NCBI GenBank assembly: GCA_003599575.1
Contig: QZKV01000065.1
Coordinates: 124,001-188,000, forward strand
Source of the DNA: Desulfobacteraceae bacterium
GTDB lineage: Bacteria > Desulfobacterota > Desulfobacteria > Desulfobacterales > Desulfosarcinaceae
Direction: 5' to 3'
Length of the DNA: 64,000 bases
Below the pieces are notes generated by a model. That model was not told the origin of the DNA. It did no database searches and was given only the letters and a program-made list of their open reading frames with translations. This document shows, piece by piece, positions 42,455-51,805 of this stretch (positions within the stretch are counted from its first letter, which is position 1; the number at the start of each line of letters is the position of its first letter). A program made the position numbers and the translations under genes.

Positions 42455-43846
42455 ATGCAAATCGCGCGAAGGGTGGCCCAACTCACCCGGGAATTGACGT
42501 ATGCAAACCTGGATGGAGCGGTGGTAGACCGCACCAAATATCTGCTGCTCGACTTTCTGGGCGTCGCGATTCGCGGTTCCCGGAGCGATTCCTCGCAATT
42601 GGTGCAGCGCTTTCTCTCCGTCAACCATGCGCCCCCATCTCACGGTGTGCCGGTCATTGGAACAAACACACGCGCGGAAGCATCCTTTGCAGCTCTGGCG
42701 AACGGCACCGCCGCGCATTCCATAGAGCTGGACGACGTGGTCAATGCCGCTTCGCTGCACCCCGCGGTGACGGTCATGCCGGCGGCGCTTTCCGCAGCGT
42801 ACCTGTCCGGGTGTTCGGGGCCTGAATTGCTGGAGGGCATCATCGCCGGCTATGAACTGACCGTCAAGCTCGGCATTGCCCTGGACCCGGCGGCGCACTA
42901 CGCGCAAGGGTTCCATCCGACCGGAACCTGCGGGAGCTTTGGATCGGCGCTCGCCGCGGCCAAGATCCTCAAACTGGACGCCGAAAAAACAGCCCGGGCG
43001 CTGGGCATTGCCGGAAGTCAGGCCGCGGGCTCCCTGGAATTTCTGGCGGATGGATCCTTTACCAAAAGACTGCATGCCGGTTGGGCGGCGCACGCCGGTT
43101 TGATCGCCGCACTTCTGGCGCGCGAGGGATTCACGGGCCCCACCAGCATCATCGAAGGCCGCTTGGGCTTCCTGCACGCCTACTCACCGGTATTCAGGCC
43201 CGAAAAGGTGCTGCACGGATGGGGCGATCCCTATGAAATCATGCGAACCAGCATCAAGCCCCACGCCTGTTGCCGCTACAAACAGGGGCCGATCGATTGC
43301 ATACTGGGAATCATCAAGCAAAACAGCCTGGCTGAAAATGATATTGAAAAGGTGGTGGTGAGCGTTCTCAAAGCAGGGGCGGCCCTTGTAGCGGAACCGC
43401 GGGCCAGCAAACTGAATCCGCAGAGCATCGTCGATGCCCAATTCAGCATGCCCTTCGGCGCCGCCATGGCGATTATCTACGGCCGCGCGTTTCTGGATCA
43501 ATATTGCCAGGAAAATATCGATTCGCCGAGGGTCCGTGATTTGATGCAGCGCGTCCATTGCGTCGAAAACGCCGAGATAGAGAAGGAATTCCCGCGCAAG
43601 TGGCCTGCGGAAGTTGAAATCCTGACCCGCAAGGGCAGCAGCTACCGTCAACGGCTTGAATATCCGAAGGGCGACCCCGAAAACCCGCTTTCCTGGGATG
43701 AAATCATCGATAAGTTCAACAACCTCGCTTCAGCCGTTTTCAGTAAGGAACCGTGCGGCGCCATCGTCGACCGCGTGCGAGCGATTGAAGAAGAATCGGA
43801 TATCAGAGGTTTTATAGACTCCCTGGCCGCCGCTGCATCGCAATAA
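42455..43846 (+). CDS. MmgE/PrpD family protein (first copy, intact)
   Basis: The 463-residue protein has family features: RVAQLTRELTYANLDGAVVDRTKYLLLDFLGVAIRG, then ANGTAAHSIELDDVVNAASLHPAVTVMPAALSAAY, the block YAQGFHPTGTCGSFGSALAAAKIL, and KPHACCRYKQGPID, in which C273 is the Cys common at this site. The family includes 2-methylcitrate dehydratase, cis-aconitate decarboxylase and iminodisuccinate epimerase, all acting on branched polycarboxylates. GGAGGGTAGC precedes ATG 42455. It is the reference paralogue for the TGA-containing copy at 45769. Confidence 0.91.
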   Translation: MQIARRVAQLTRELTYANLDGAVVDRTKYLLLDFLGVAIRGSRSDSSQLVQRFLSVNHAPPSHGVPVIGTNTRAEASFAALANGTAAHSIELDDVVNAASLHPAVTVMPAALSAAYLSGCSGPELLEGIIAGYELTVKLGIALDPAAHYAQGFHPTGTCGSFGSALAAAKILKLDAEKTARALGIAGSQAAGSLEFLADGSFTKRLHAGWAAHAGLIAALLAREGFTGPTSIIEGRLGFLHAYSPVFRPEKVLHGWGDPYEIMRTSIKPHACCRYKQGPIDCILGIIKQNSLAENDIEKVVVSVLKAGAALVAEPRASKLNPQSIVDAQFSMPFGAAMAIIYGRAFLDQYCQENIDSPRVRDLMQRVHCVENAEIEKEFPRKWPAEVEILTRKGSSYRQRLEYPKGDPENPLSWDEIIDKFNNLASAVFSKEPCGAIVDRVRAIEEESDIRGFIDSLAAAASQ

Positions 43847-43875
43847 AAACCTGCCGGAGGTGGGAAGGAAACGCC

Positions 43876-44442
43876 TTGAGCCTGTCGTGCATCAAAATTG
43901 AAAAGATACTTTACGCGACCGACTTTTCTGAAAATGCGCGTCTGGCTTTTGCGCATGCGGTGAGCCTGGCGGGCATGTATCGGGCGCGGATCACGGTTTT
44001 GCATGTCATGACGAAAGCCATGGATCTGGTTTCCGGTTATATCGGCAGGGATGAATGGCAGAGAATCAAAGCAAAACACATGCAGAGCGCCAAAGACGCC
44101 CATGCGGGGACCCTGTATGAAGCCGCTGCTGTCAGGGAAGCCCTATTGCAATTCATCGAAAAGACCCAGCACGTGCAAGGCATGTCCGCCTTCGAAGTTG
44201 AGGATGTTTTGATAGAATCCGGCAACCCGGTCGAGGCCATTCTCAGGGTTGCAGAGGAAAAAAGGGCGGACCTGATTGTTATGGGACGCTGCGGGACGGG
44301 TATGGTCGACGGCACCATGCTGGGCTCCACGACCTCACGCGTCCTGAAAAGATCCCGGGTCTCCGTACTGGCCGTTTGGCTTCCGGAGGGCGGGAATGAA
44401 TGCTCGCCGATAGATTGGAGAAGCTGCTTGCCGGCTATTTGA
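43876..44442 (+). CDS. Universal stress protein, UspA family
   Basis: The 188-residue protein has the N-terminal Usp motif KILYATDFSENARLAFAHAVSLA and the ATP-binding signature GRCGTGMVDGTMLGSTTSRV (G-x2-G-x9-G-S), which implies nucleotide binding. The middle helix region is longer than average. The start is TTG 43876 behind GGAAGGA. Usp genes often lie beside transport and catabolic genes in these bacteria; no specific role can be inferred. Confidence 0.9.
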   Translation: MSLSCIKIEKILYATDFSENARLAFAHAVSLAGMYRARITVLHVMTKAMDLVSGYIGRDEWQRIKAKHMQSAKDAHAGTLYEAAAVREALLQFIEKTQHVQGMSAFEVEDVLIESGNPVEAILRVAEEKRADLIVMGRCGTGMVDGTMLGSTTSRVLKRSRVSVLAVWLPEGGNECSPIDWRSCLPAI

Positions 44443-44522
44443 AATCGCGAATGCTTATACTGCCCGCCCGCCAATTCCTGAGGTTTTGAAATTCCATGGC
44501 GGGTGGTCAGAGGACGGTCTCA

Positions 44523-45179
44523 ATGGAAAATTACAGCGAAAAATTCTGGCGGCTGCGCCTGGAGTCCTGCCGGAAAGCCCTTGTAAAAAATCACTTCGAG
44601 GTGTTTGTCGCGCAAACACCGGAAGATGCGCGGCGCATTTTCCTGGAAGAAATCCTGCCGGGACTCCATGTGCATAGCGCCTCCTGGGGCGACTCCCTGA
44701 CCCTTCATGCAACCGGCATTCTGGAGGAGATCCGCCGCAACCCTGAAATTGAGTTGCTGGAGACTTTCGATCCGGCCGTTCCCCGCGAAACGCTCATCGA
44801 GCGGCGGCGTCAGGCGCTGCTGGTCGATCTTTTCATGACCGGATCCAATGCATTGACCGAAAGCGGGCAGTTGGTCAACCTGGACATGATCGGCAATCGC
44901 ATCGGCGCAATCACCTTCGGGCCAAGGCATGTCATTGTTTTTGCCGGCCGGAATAAAATCGTCGGCACCGTTGAAGAAGCCATGCGCCGCATCAAGCAGT
45001 TCGCCGCACCGCTCAATTCCATTCGACATGAGGATTTCAATCTGCCTTGCGCAAGCACGGGGCGGTGCATGGATTGCCAGAGCCCGAAGCGAATCTGCAA
45101 CACCTGGTGCATCACCGAAAAATCTTATCCCAAAAAGCGGATAAAGGTGATTCTGATCAATGGGGAACACGGACTGTGA
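44523..45179 (+). CDS. LUD-domain protein with Cys-rich C-terminal tail
   Basis: The 218-residue product has an LUD (LutC/YkgG-like) domain: the entry MENYSEKFWRLRLESCRKAL, ASWGDSLTLHATGILEEI, MTGSNALTESGQLVNLDMIGNRIGAITFGPRHVIVFAG. The C-terminus carries a Cys array, PCASTGRCMDCQSPKRICNTWC, that could bind an iron-sulfur cluster. LutC proteins take part in lactate utilisation with LutA and LutB, which are absent here; short LUD proteins of this kind are found alone in sulfate reducers. The start at 44523 is preceded by GAGGA. Confidence 0.84.
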   Translation: MENYSEKFWRLRLESCRKALVKNHFEVFVAQTPEDARRIFLEEILPGLHVHSASWGDSLTLHATGILEEIRRNPEIELLETFDPAVPRETLIERRRQALLVDLFMTGSNALTESGQLVNLDMIGNRIGAITFGPRHVIVFAGRNKIVGTVEEAMRRIKQFAAPLNSIRHEDFNLPCASTGRCMDCQSPKRICNTWCITEKSYPKKRIKVILINGEHGL

Positions 45180-45231
45180 GCAGCGACTCTGGTAAATGAA
45201 ATAACATTTCAGCAGGGGAGGAATAAAGAAG

Positions 45232-45618
45232 ATGTCGCGTGAACTCTTTGAAAAAGGTCTTGAAGTCCGCCGCGAAGTATTGGGAACCGAATACGTGGAT
45301 GCCGCCATATCCCAAGCCGACGATTTCAGCCGCCCGCTTCAGGAGCTGGTAACCGAATACTGCTGGGGAGCCGTATGGACCCGGCCGGGACTGAGCCGCA
45401 AAATGCGCAGCATGATCAACCTGGCCATGCTCACCGCACTGAACCGGCCGCACGAGGTAAAGCTCCACCTGAAAGGCGCCCTGAAAAACGGCTGCAGTAA
45501 AGAGGAGATCATGGAGGTGTTGCTGCAAACCGCAATCTATTGCGGCGTTCCGGCGGCCGTAGACAGCTTTCGCCTGGCCCGGGAGGTCTTCAAGGAAGTC
45601 GAGACCGCAAAGAAGTGA
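45232..45618 (+). CDS. Carboxymuconolactone decarboxylase-like protein
   Basis: The 128-residue protein matches the CMD fold of PcaC: TEYCWGAVWTRPGLSRKMRSMINLAMLTALNRPHEVKLHLKGALKNGCSKEEIMEVLLQTAIYCGVPAAVDSF covers most of the family signature (residues about 42-115). There is no CxxC as in AhpD, so a peroxidase-type role is unlikely. PcaC decarboxylates a branched lactone diacid; a related decarboxylation or isomerisation of a branched dicarboxylate would fit the operon. GGGGAGGAATAAAGAAG precedes the ATG. Confidence 0.87.
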   Translation: MSRELFEKGLEVRREVLGTEYVDAAISQADDFSRPLQELVTEYCWGAVWTRPGLSRKMRSMINLAMLTALNRPHEVKLHLKGALKNGCSKEEIMEVLLQTAIYCGVPAAVDSFRLAREVFKEVETAKK

Positions 45619-45768
45619 TCCGGAAGCATCGCAACACCCCGGTTGCGTTGGTATCAAAAAACAAAAGAAAGGAGGCGGCGCTTCGAAGGATGTTCATTAA
45701 TCGGGCCTAAGAAATAGACGCACATGCTTTTCTGGGTCGCTGTCAGGAATGCCTTTGATGCCGGAACC

Positions 45769-47088
45769 ATGGAGATCACAAGAAAACTTGCCGAGTTTGT
45801 CTACCACACAAAGTTTTCGGATATGCCCGATGATGTCGTTCAAAAAGCCAAGGAGTGCTTTCTCGATTGGCAGGGGGTCGCCCTGGCCGGTACCACGGAT
45901 CCGGTTGCAGCAATTGTTGGCAATTATGTGAGATCTTTCGGCGGCCGGCCGGAGGCCAGGGTGATGGGGGCGAATATGCGAACAGACGCAGCTTCAGCCG
46001 CCTTCGCCAACGGCGTGATAGGCCACGCGCTCGATTTTGACGATTACCACGACGAAACCGTTATCCATGCCTCGGCCGCATGCATCCCGGCCGTATTGGC
46101 CTTGGCCGAGCGCAACCGGCTTGGCGGTAAGGATCTTCTGGAGGCAATGATACTGGGTATCGACGTATGCATCCGGATAGGTCTGGGCCTGGGGGACTAC
46201 CATTATCAACGCGGGTGGCACACAACGGCCACGGCCGGCACCTTCGGCGCCACGGCCGGGGTGGCAAAGCTGCTGAAATTGGAGGTGGATCAGATCGCCA
46301 ACGCGTTTGGCATCTGCGGCACCCAGGCCAGCGGGCTGCGTCAGGTTTTTGGAACCATGACCAAGCCGTTTCATGCAGGCAAGGTTTCTCATGAGGGCGT
46401 AATGTCCGCCTTCTTGTCGCACGGCGGATTTACCGCTCCCAAAAATATTGTGGAAGGCGAGCTGGGTCTCTTGGATGTTCTGACCGATGCCCCTGACGAA
46501 GCCGTAATATTAAAGGATTTAGGATCCCGCTGGTACGTTATGGATTTGAGCATAAAGCCCTACCCCACCTGAGCGTGAACGCACTCTGCGATGAATCTCC
46601 TGGAGGAGATTGGGACCCAAAAAAACCTGGACATTGAAAGCATCGAAAAAATCGACCTTGAAATCGGACCGGTGGCCTCTACTGCGGCATCCATCAAGGA
46701 ACCCCAAAAGGGGGTTGAGGGAAAATTCAGCGTTTGGTTTCTGGCTGCCTTGGCGCTTGCGGAAGGCAGTGTCACCTTGGCGAAATTTACCGACGAAAAG
46801 GTAAACGATCCGCGACTGGTGAGACTCAGGCGCAAAATCGAAACCCACCTGGACCCGCGGATCGGTTTTGGCGCGCGCTTCTGTATCCGGATGAAAGACG
46901 GAACCGAGCACAAGGGGTTCCTGGCAAAGCCCAAGGGCGATCCGGACAATCCGCTGAGTTTCGGGGAGTTGACCAAAAAATTCCGCAGCGCGGCTGGACT
47001 GGTAAAGTCCAACAAAGAGGTTGAGGCGCTGATAGCGTCGATTCAGAAGTTGGAGACCGTTTACGATATGAACGATTTAGCCTATTGA
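45769..47088 (+). CDS. MmgE/PrpD family protein with two in-frame TGA codons (candidate double selenoprotein)
   Basis: A single frame from ATG 45769 to 47088 (439 residues, normal family length) is broken only by TGA at 46570-46572 (codon 268) and 46576-46578 (codon 270). The N-part has TRKLAEFVYHTKFSDMPDDVVQKAKECFLDWQGVALAG and GHALDFDDYHDETVIHASAACIPAVLAL; the C-part has NLLEEIGTQKNLDIESIEKIDLEIGP and ends normally. Around the stops it reads IKPYPT-U-A-U-THSAMN, aligned to IKPHACCRYKQGPID of the paralogue at 42455: the first TGA replaces C273 and the second replaces Tyr. A perfect 7-bp hairpin follows. If not selenocysteine, it is a pseudogene with two adjacent nonsense codons. Confidence 0.7.
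46570..46611 (+). promoter_or_regulatory. Candidate SECIS hairpin after the double TGA
   Basis: AATCTCC (46594-46600) and GGAGATT (46605-46611) pair perfectly around a TGGA loop with G in its second place. The loop starts 22 nt after the second TGA and 28 nt after the first. Both fall in the range I recall for bacterial SECIS loops (about 16-37 nt). One hairpin could thus serve both codons. Confidence 0.5.
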
Positions 47089-47133
47089 TGAATGAGGAAT
47101 GTAAGTCAGCCCGGCAGTGGACCTCTCTACAGA

Positions 47134-47164
47134 ATAAAAAACCCCGGGTGCGGGGCACCCGGGG
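47134..47164 (-). terminator. Intrinsic terminator of the TRAP transporter operon
   Basis: On the minus strand a perfect 10-bp GC stem (CCCCGGGTGC / GCACCCGGGG, loop of three, 47142-47164) is followed by TTTTTTATT (47141-47134). It lies 30 bp after the permease stop. On the plus strand it also sits 54 bp after the MmgE/PrpD stop and could stop that transcript, without a U-tract. Confidence 0.88.
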
Positions 47165-47193
47165 CAGACAGGAAGTTGTGCTGCCGTTCCGGT

Positions 47194-49152
47194 CTAACCT
47201 GCGGCTTGCAACATCGCATCGGTCGGCGGGGCGACCCGCCGGTGACAAAAAACCCCAAAGATCGTTGCGGCCATCACCACCACACCCACCATCATGGCTA
47301 TCTTTCCATCCGGATGAAACATGACGATGAATGAAATCAAGGCCAGCGCCATGCGCAGCAAGGCGTTGACACCATGGTTCGTGACGAACCGGCCGAACAT
47401 CGCCGCGGAGATGCCGCAGGTGGAGATCGCTACCAGAAGAGTGTCGGCAACCTGCGCCCAGCCGGGTTCCATAACCATTCCCGGGCGGGTGAAAATAGCA
47501 AAGGACATCAGCGTGATCGGCATACATATTTTTACGGCTTCATACATGGTGCGCATGAAGGAGGCGCCGGCGATCTGGGCGGTGACCGCGGCGGTGAGCG
47601 AGGTCGGCGGCGACAACTCGCCCCAGATGGCGATCAGAAAAGCAAAGAAGTGCGCGACCCACGGATCGATGCCCAGCTGGCGGAGGGGTTCCACGACGAT
47701 GATCGCCATGATGATATAGGTGGCGGTGGGCGGGAGGCCCGCGCCGGCCAGCCAGCCGAAGGCCCAGGCCATCAGGATGGTGGCGATGATGCTCCAGGAG
47801 CCGAGCTCCAGCAGGATGGCCCCCATGCGGTTGATGAAACCGGTCACGGTAAACAGGCCGATCATGATACCCAGGGTCGCCAGCAGCAGCGTCAGATAGG
47901 AGGTCATGTTGGCATGCGTTTCGATGGTCAGACGGATGTTCGTAAAAAGCGTCTCTTTTTCTACCGCCGGGTCCTTGCGCACGTACTTGAAGTAAAGGAA
48001 AGCCAGCAGCAGTAAGATGAACATAAACATGACCGTGTAAAGCGCTGCGAGCAACGCGCCATAGTTCAGCCAGCCCATCAATATGGCCAGGTATCCGATG
48101 GCCAGAAAGAAGATGGAGGTCTTGACCTTGTCATAGAGCGCCACTGCCGGTACTTTAATCGGCTCGGAGGACAACACGCGAACCGAGATCAGATAAATGG
48201 AAAACGAGAGGGTGACGAAATAGACAAAAGCGAGGGCGAATCCGCGCGTCATCACATCCCAATAGGGAACGCCGAGAAATTCCGACATCAGGAAGCCGGC
48301 GACCGCCATGAGCGGAGGCATGATCAGTCCGCCCATGGACGCCCCGACCTCCACTGCCGCGGCAAAAGCCCCCGGCACACCGAACCGCATCATCAGCGGA
48401 ATGGTGAAGCTGCCGGTGACGGCGGCATTGGCCGCTCCGCTGCCGCTCACCATGCCGACCGAGACCGAAGCCAGCACCGCGGTCTGGGGAATGGTGTGGC
48501 GCGACCGTCCGGCGATCCGCCGCATGACCGCGATCATGGCGCTCTGAGCTTCAAACCCGCGGGCCACCGCCGCCAGGAGCAGGAACGCCGCAATCAGGGT
48601 CAGTGCCATCTGGGAATATAGTCCGAAGATGCCCGTAGAAAGTTCGACCGTGCTGGAGGTGACCACCCGGTAGAAGGTGGTTCCCGGATGCCAGAAAAAG
48701 TCGATCGGGCTCAGATATCCCCAAATGGTGTAAACCACCAGAACCGCGTTGATCCAGAACAGGATCGGATGGGCGATGCGTGAAAGCTCCATGACCAGCA
48801 GAAAAATGAGCAGGCCGACGAAGTAGTCCATTCTCGTATAAGAGCCCTGCCGCCAGATTGCGATCTGTTCGTACTGAGTGACGAAATGATAAAAGGTCAG
48901 CAGGCAAATCCCGATGTACAACATCAAGAGGATGTGGTTTGCCGCCGGCGGCAGGCGCTTGTACAGGTAGCCCTCCTGATACATGAACAGCAACTGTATA
49001 ATCAGCGCGATCGGCACAAGATAGCTCGCCAGTTCGACCGGACCGCCGTAGCTGGTGTAAAAGTACCAGATCAGCCAGACGAACATAACGAGTGAAAATA
49101 AGAAGGTAACGTTTTTCAAGTTGATATGGCGGCTGAGCCGGTCACTCGACAT
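47194..49152 (-). CDS. TRAP transporter fused permease, 4TM/12TM (TAXI type)
   Basis: The 652-residue protein fuses the small DctQ-like part (first four helices, about residues 1-150) to the large DctM domain (the rest). TRAP signatures appear in GSGAANAAVTGSFTIPLMMRFGVPGAFAAAVEVGASMGGLIMPPLMAVAGFLMSEFLG and in WGELSPPTSLTAAVTAQIAG. It uses an ion gradient to import the ligand captured by the TAXI receptor at 49388. The start is ATG 49152 behind GGGAGGACAG. It converges on the dicarboxylate catabolic operon, so the imported acid may be that operon's substrate. Confidence 0.93.
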   Translation of the reverse strand: MSSDRLSRHINLKNVTFLFSLVMFVWLIWYFYTSYGGPVELASYLVPIALIIQLLFMYQEGYLYKRLPPAANHILLMLYIGICLLTFYHFVTQYEQIAIWRQGSYTRMDYFVGLLIFLLVMELSRIAHPILFWINAVLVVYTIWGYLSPIDFFWHPGTTFYRVVTSSTVELSTGIFGLYSQMALTLIAAFLLLAAVARGFEAQSAMIAVMRRIAGRSRHTIPQTAVLASVSVGMVSGSGAANAAVTGSFTIPLMMRFGVPGAFAAAVEVGASMGGLIMPPLMAVAGFLMSEFLGVPYWDVMTRGFALAFVYFVTLSFSIYLISVRVLSSEPIKVPAVALYDKVKTSIFFLAIGYLAILMGWLNYGALLAALYTVMFMFILLLLAFLYFKYVRKDPAVEKETLFTNIRLTIETHANMTSYLTLLLATLGIMIGLFTVTGFINRMGAILLELGSWSIIATILMAWAFGWLAGAGLPPTATYIIMAIIVVEPLRQLGIDPWVAHFFAFLIAIWGELSPPTSLTAAVTAQIAGASFMRTMYEAVKICMPITLMSFAIFTRPGMVMEPGWAQVADTLLVAISTCGISAAMFGRFVTNHGVNALLRMALALISFIVMFHPDGKIAMMVGVVVMAATIFGVFCHRRVAPPTDAMLQAAG

Positions 49153-49207
49153 TGACTGTCCTCCCTTTGGTCCCAAAGTGGGTCATGTTCTGGCGCAGAA
49201 TCCTCAT

Positions 49208-49261
49208 AAAGCGCGAATCGGGGCTGCCTCTTGCAGTTCTCGCATCCACAATTCGCGCTTT
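49208..49261 (-). other. Intercistronic hairpin between TRAP receptor and permease genes
   Basis: AAAGCGCGAAT (49208-49218) and ATTCGCGCTTT (49251-49261) are exact inverse complements over 11 bp with a 32-nt loop. It lies in the 235-bp gap after the receptor gene. Such stem-loops after binding-protein genes commonly raise receptor mRNA relative to permease mRNA. Confidence 0.6.
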
Positions 49262-49287
49262 AATCGGACGAGACATCGCATATGCAG

Positions 49288-49347
49288 CGGAGTGAGGACC
49301 TGAGACGCCCTCTCATCGCCGGAGTGAGGACCGGAGACGCCTCTTAT
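49288..49347. repeat. Two tandem 28-bp units with CGGAGTGAGGACC
   Basis: Units at 49288-49315 and 49320-49347 read CGGAGTGAGGACC(T/C)GAGACGCC and differ at few positions; the period is 32 bp. They fill the rest of the receptor-permease gap. No function is evident. Confidence 0.6.
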
Positions 49348-49387
49348 GCTTATAACCGGACGCTCACCCCGGTATGACTTGGCGAGG

Positions 49388-50416
49388 CTACTTGCCGGCG
49401 ATCTTCCACTTGTCGTTCCAGGCGTTGTGCTCTTTCAGAAACTTGGCCAACCCCGCGTGCACCGGGACATGCGGATTGGCTTTGATGCCGTTGACCTGCA
49501 TGCCGATGAAATTGCGCGCCAGGGGGCGGAAGCCCGGTTCCACCTTGGCCATGTTTTCGCGTTCCTTGTAGAACGCACTCAGCATCTTGTAAACGATCTC
49601 TTCGGGCATATCGGCAGTCACGTTGTAGCCGAAAAGAAGCGGTACGCCCAGGATCTTCTTGACACCCACATCTTTGCTGAAGGCATCAGAGGGCTCAATT
49701 TCCACGGGAGCCAAGCCGGCTTCCTCCAGCTTTTTGATCTCTTCCGGGCTGGGGTTGATCACCTTGATATCCGTGCGCAGTTCGGTTTCACGCCAGTACG
49801 AGGCCAGCGAACGGCCGGCGGTCGTATAGGCCACTGCGCCGACGATGGTGCCGCTCTGCAGCGAATCGGCCTGGGCGGCCTCGCCGATCTGGACGTGCTT
49901 GAACTCATAGCCGAGCGCCTTGAATACACGCATGAAATTCAGCCAGTTCATGAAGCCGGCCGGAGTAAAGAAGACCGGCTTGCCGCTGAAGTCTTTCAAG
50001 CTCTTGAACTGGTCGGCTTTGGAGGCATGCACGGCCATAAACGATTCCATGGGATAGGCGTACCAGGTATGGACCATCAATGACTTGCCGGGTTTATAGT
50101 CCTTGAAGGCGCCCTCGCCGGCGTAGAGCGGGGTCATGCCGACATCGGCCGTATAACCGATCTCGGCTCCGCCATCCATAGTGGCCTTCATGGCGCCGGT
50201 GGTCGATGGGTACGGATTGATCGTGACGGTGTATTCGCCGCCGAGCGCATCCTCGAGCACTTTGCCCATCTGGGCGGCGACTTTGTAACCGTAAGAGCCG
50301 GTGCTGGATGTGGCCCAGCGGATCGATTTGCGCTGTGCATTGGCCGGAACGATCGACGCAAGCATAAAGGCGACGAGAATAGCCGCTACAGATACGACTT
50401 TAGACGTCTTTGACAT
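49388..50416 (-). CDS. TAXI-family TRAP transporter solute receptor
   Basis: The 342-residue protein has a signal peptide (cleavage near PANAQ) and the TAXI receptor fold. Features are IRWATSSTGSYGYKVAAQMGKVLEDALGGEYTVTINPYPSTTGAMKATMDGGAEIGYT and FSGKPVFFTPAGFMNWLNFMRVFKALGYEF. TAXI receptors bind carboxylates such as glutamate, 2-oxoglutarate or other diacids. It is the promoter-proximal gene, AAGGAGGTAAGTG upstream, and is separated from the permease by a hairpin. The true ligand is unknown. Confidence 0.92.
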   Translation of the reverse strand: MSKTSKVVSVAAILVAFMLASIVPANAQRKSIRWATSSTGSYGYKVAAQMGKVLEDALGGEYTVTINPYPSTTGAMKATMDGGAEIGYTADVGMTPLYAGEGAFKDYKPGKSLMVHTWYAYPMESFMAVHASKADQFKSLKDFSGKPVFFTPAGFMNWLNFMRVFKALGYEFKHVQIGEAAQADSLQSGTIVGAVAYTTAGRSLASYWRETELRTDIKVINPSPEEIKKLEEAGLAPVEIEPSDAFSKDVGVKKILGVPLLFGYNVTADMPEEIVYKMLSAFYKERENMAKVEPGFRPLARNFIGMQVNGIKANPHVPVHAGLAKFLKEHNAWNDKWKIAGK

Positions 50417-51008
50417 CACTTACCTCCTTCAAGATACGGTTGATTGAACAATTGTGCCGTATGCAGCCGGTGCGCCGCCCAACAGGTAAAGCTTGGAACA
50501 CCTGTGGCATTCGGAACATCTCTGCGCATACGGCAAAAACCTACCCTAACATCCATACACTTCTCAGTAATTTCTCAAAATCGTTCATTTGCTCTGCGCG
50601 GTTTTGACAGACGCGGACTCGCTGCCATTGCCTCGAACCCAGGGCGGTAACTGAACAGTTGGAAATTACTGAATCATCCTAAAAAATTATGGACCATTAA
50701 GAATGATATGGGGCCGGATGTCAATACCATTTTGAACCCAGATTTGCTTTGAAATATCCGCGCGATAGAGGCAATCCCAGCATTTATTAAAAAATTCCAG
50801 GCGCGGAGGGATTGCTCTTATGCGGCAATGAACGAATTGCTTTCTTGGGCGGCGGCTGTCTGTATATCGAAGGAAATTGGACTTGTAGAATCCTTTCCAG
50901 GCCCAGTTCGGCGAGATCTTTGTCATGGGCCACGGGGATAATCGGTGCCCAAATCATTTGCAGAAAGCGTCGAGAAGCACTCAGGCTTTCCGAGATGCCG
51001 CTCGGCAC
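50417..51008. other. AT-rich intergenic region upstream of the TAXI receptor
   Basis: About 590 bp with no supported gene. A minus-strand frame ending at 50787 (73 codons) has no family I recognise and no ribosome site. The promoter of the TAXI operon should be here, but I see no clear one. Confidence 0.5.
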
Positions 51009-51803
<795 letters not shown>

Positions 51804-51805
<2 letters not shown>

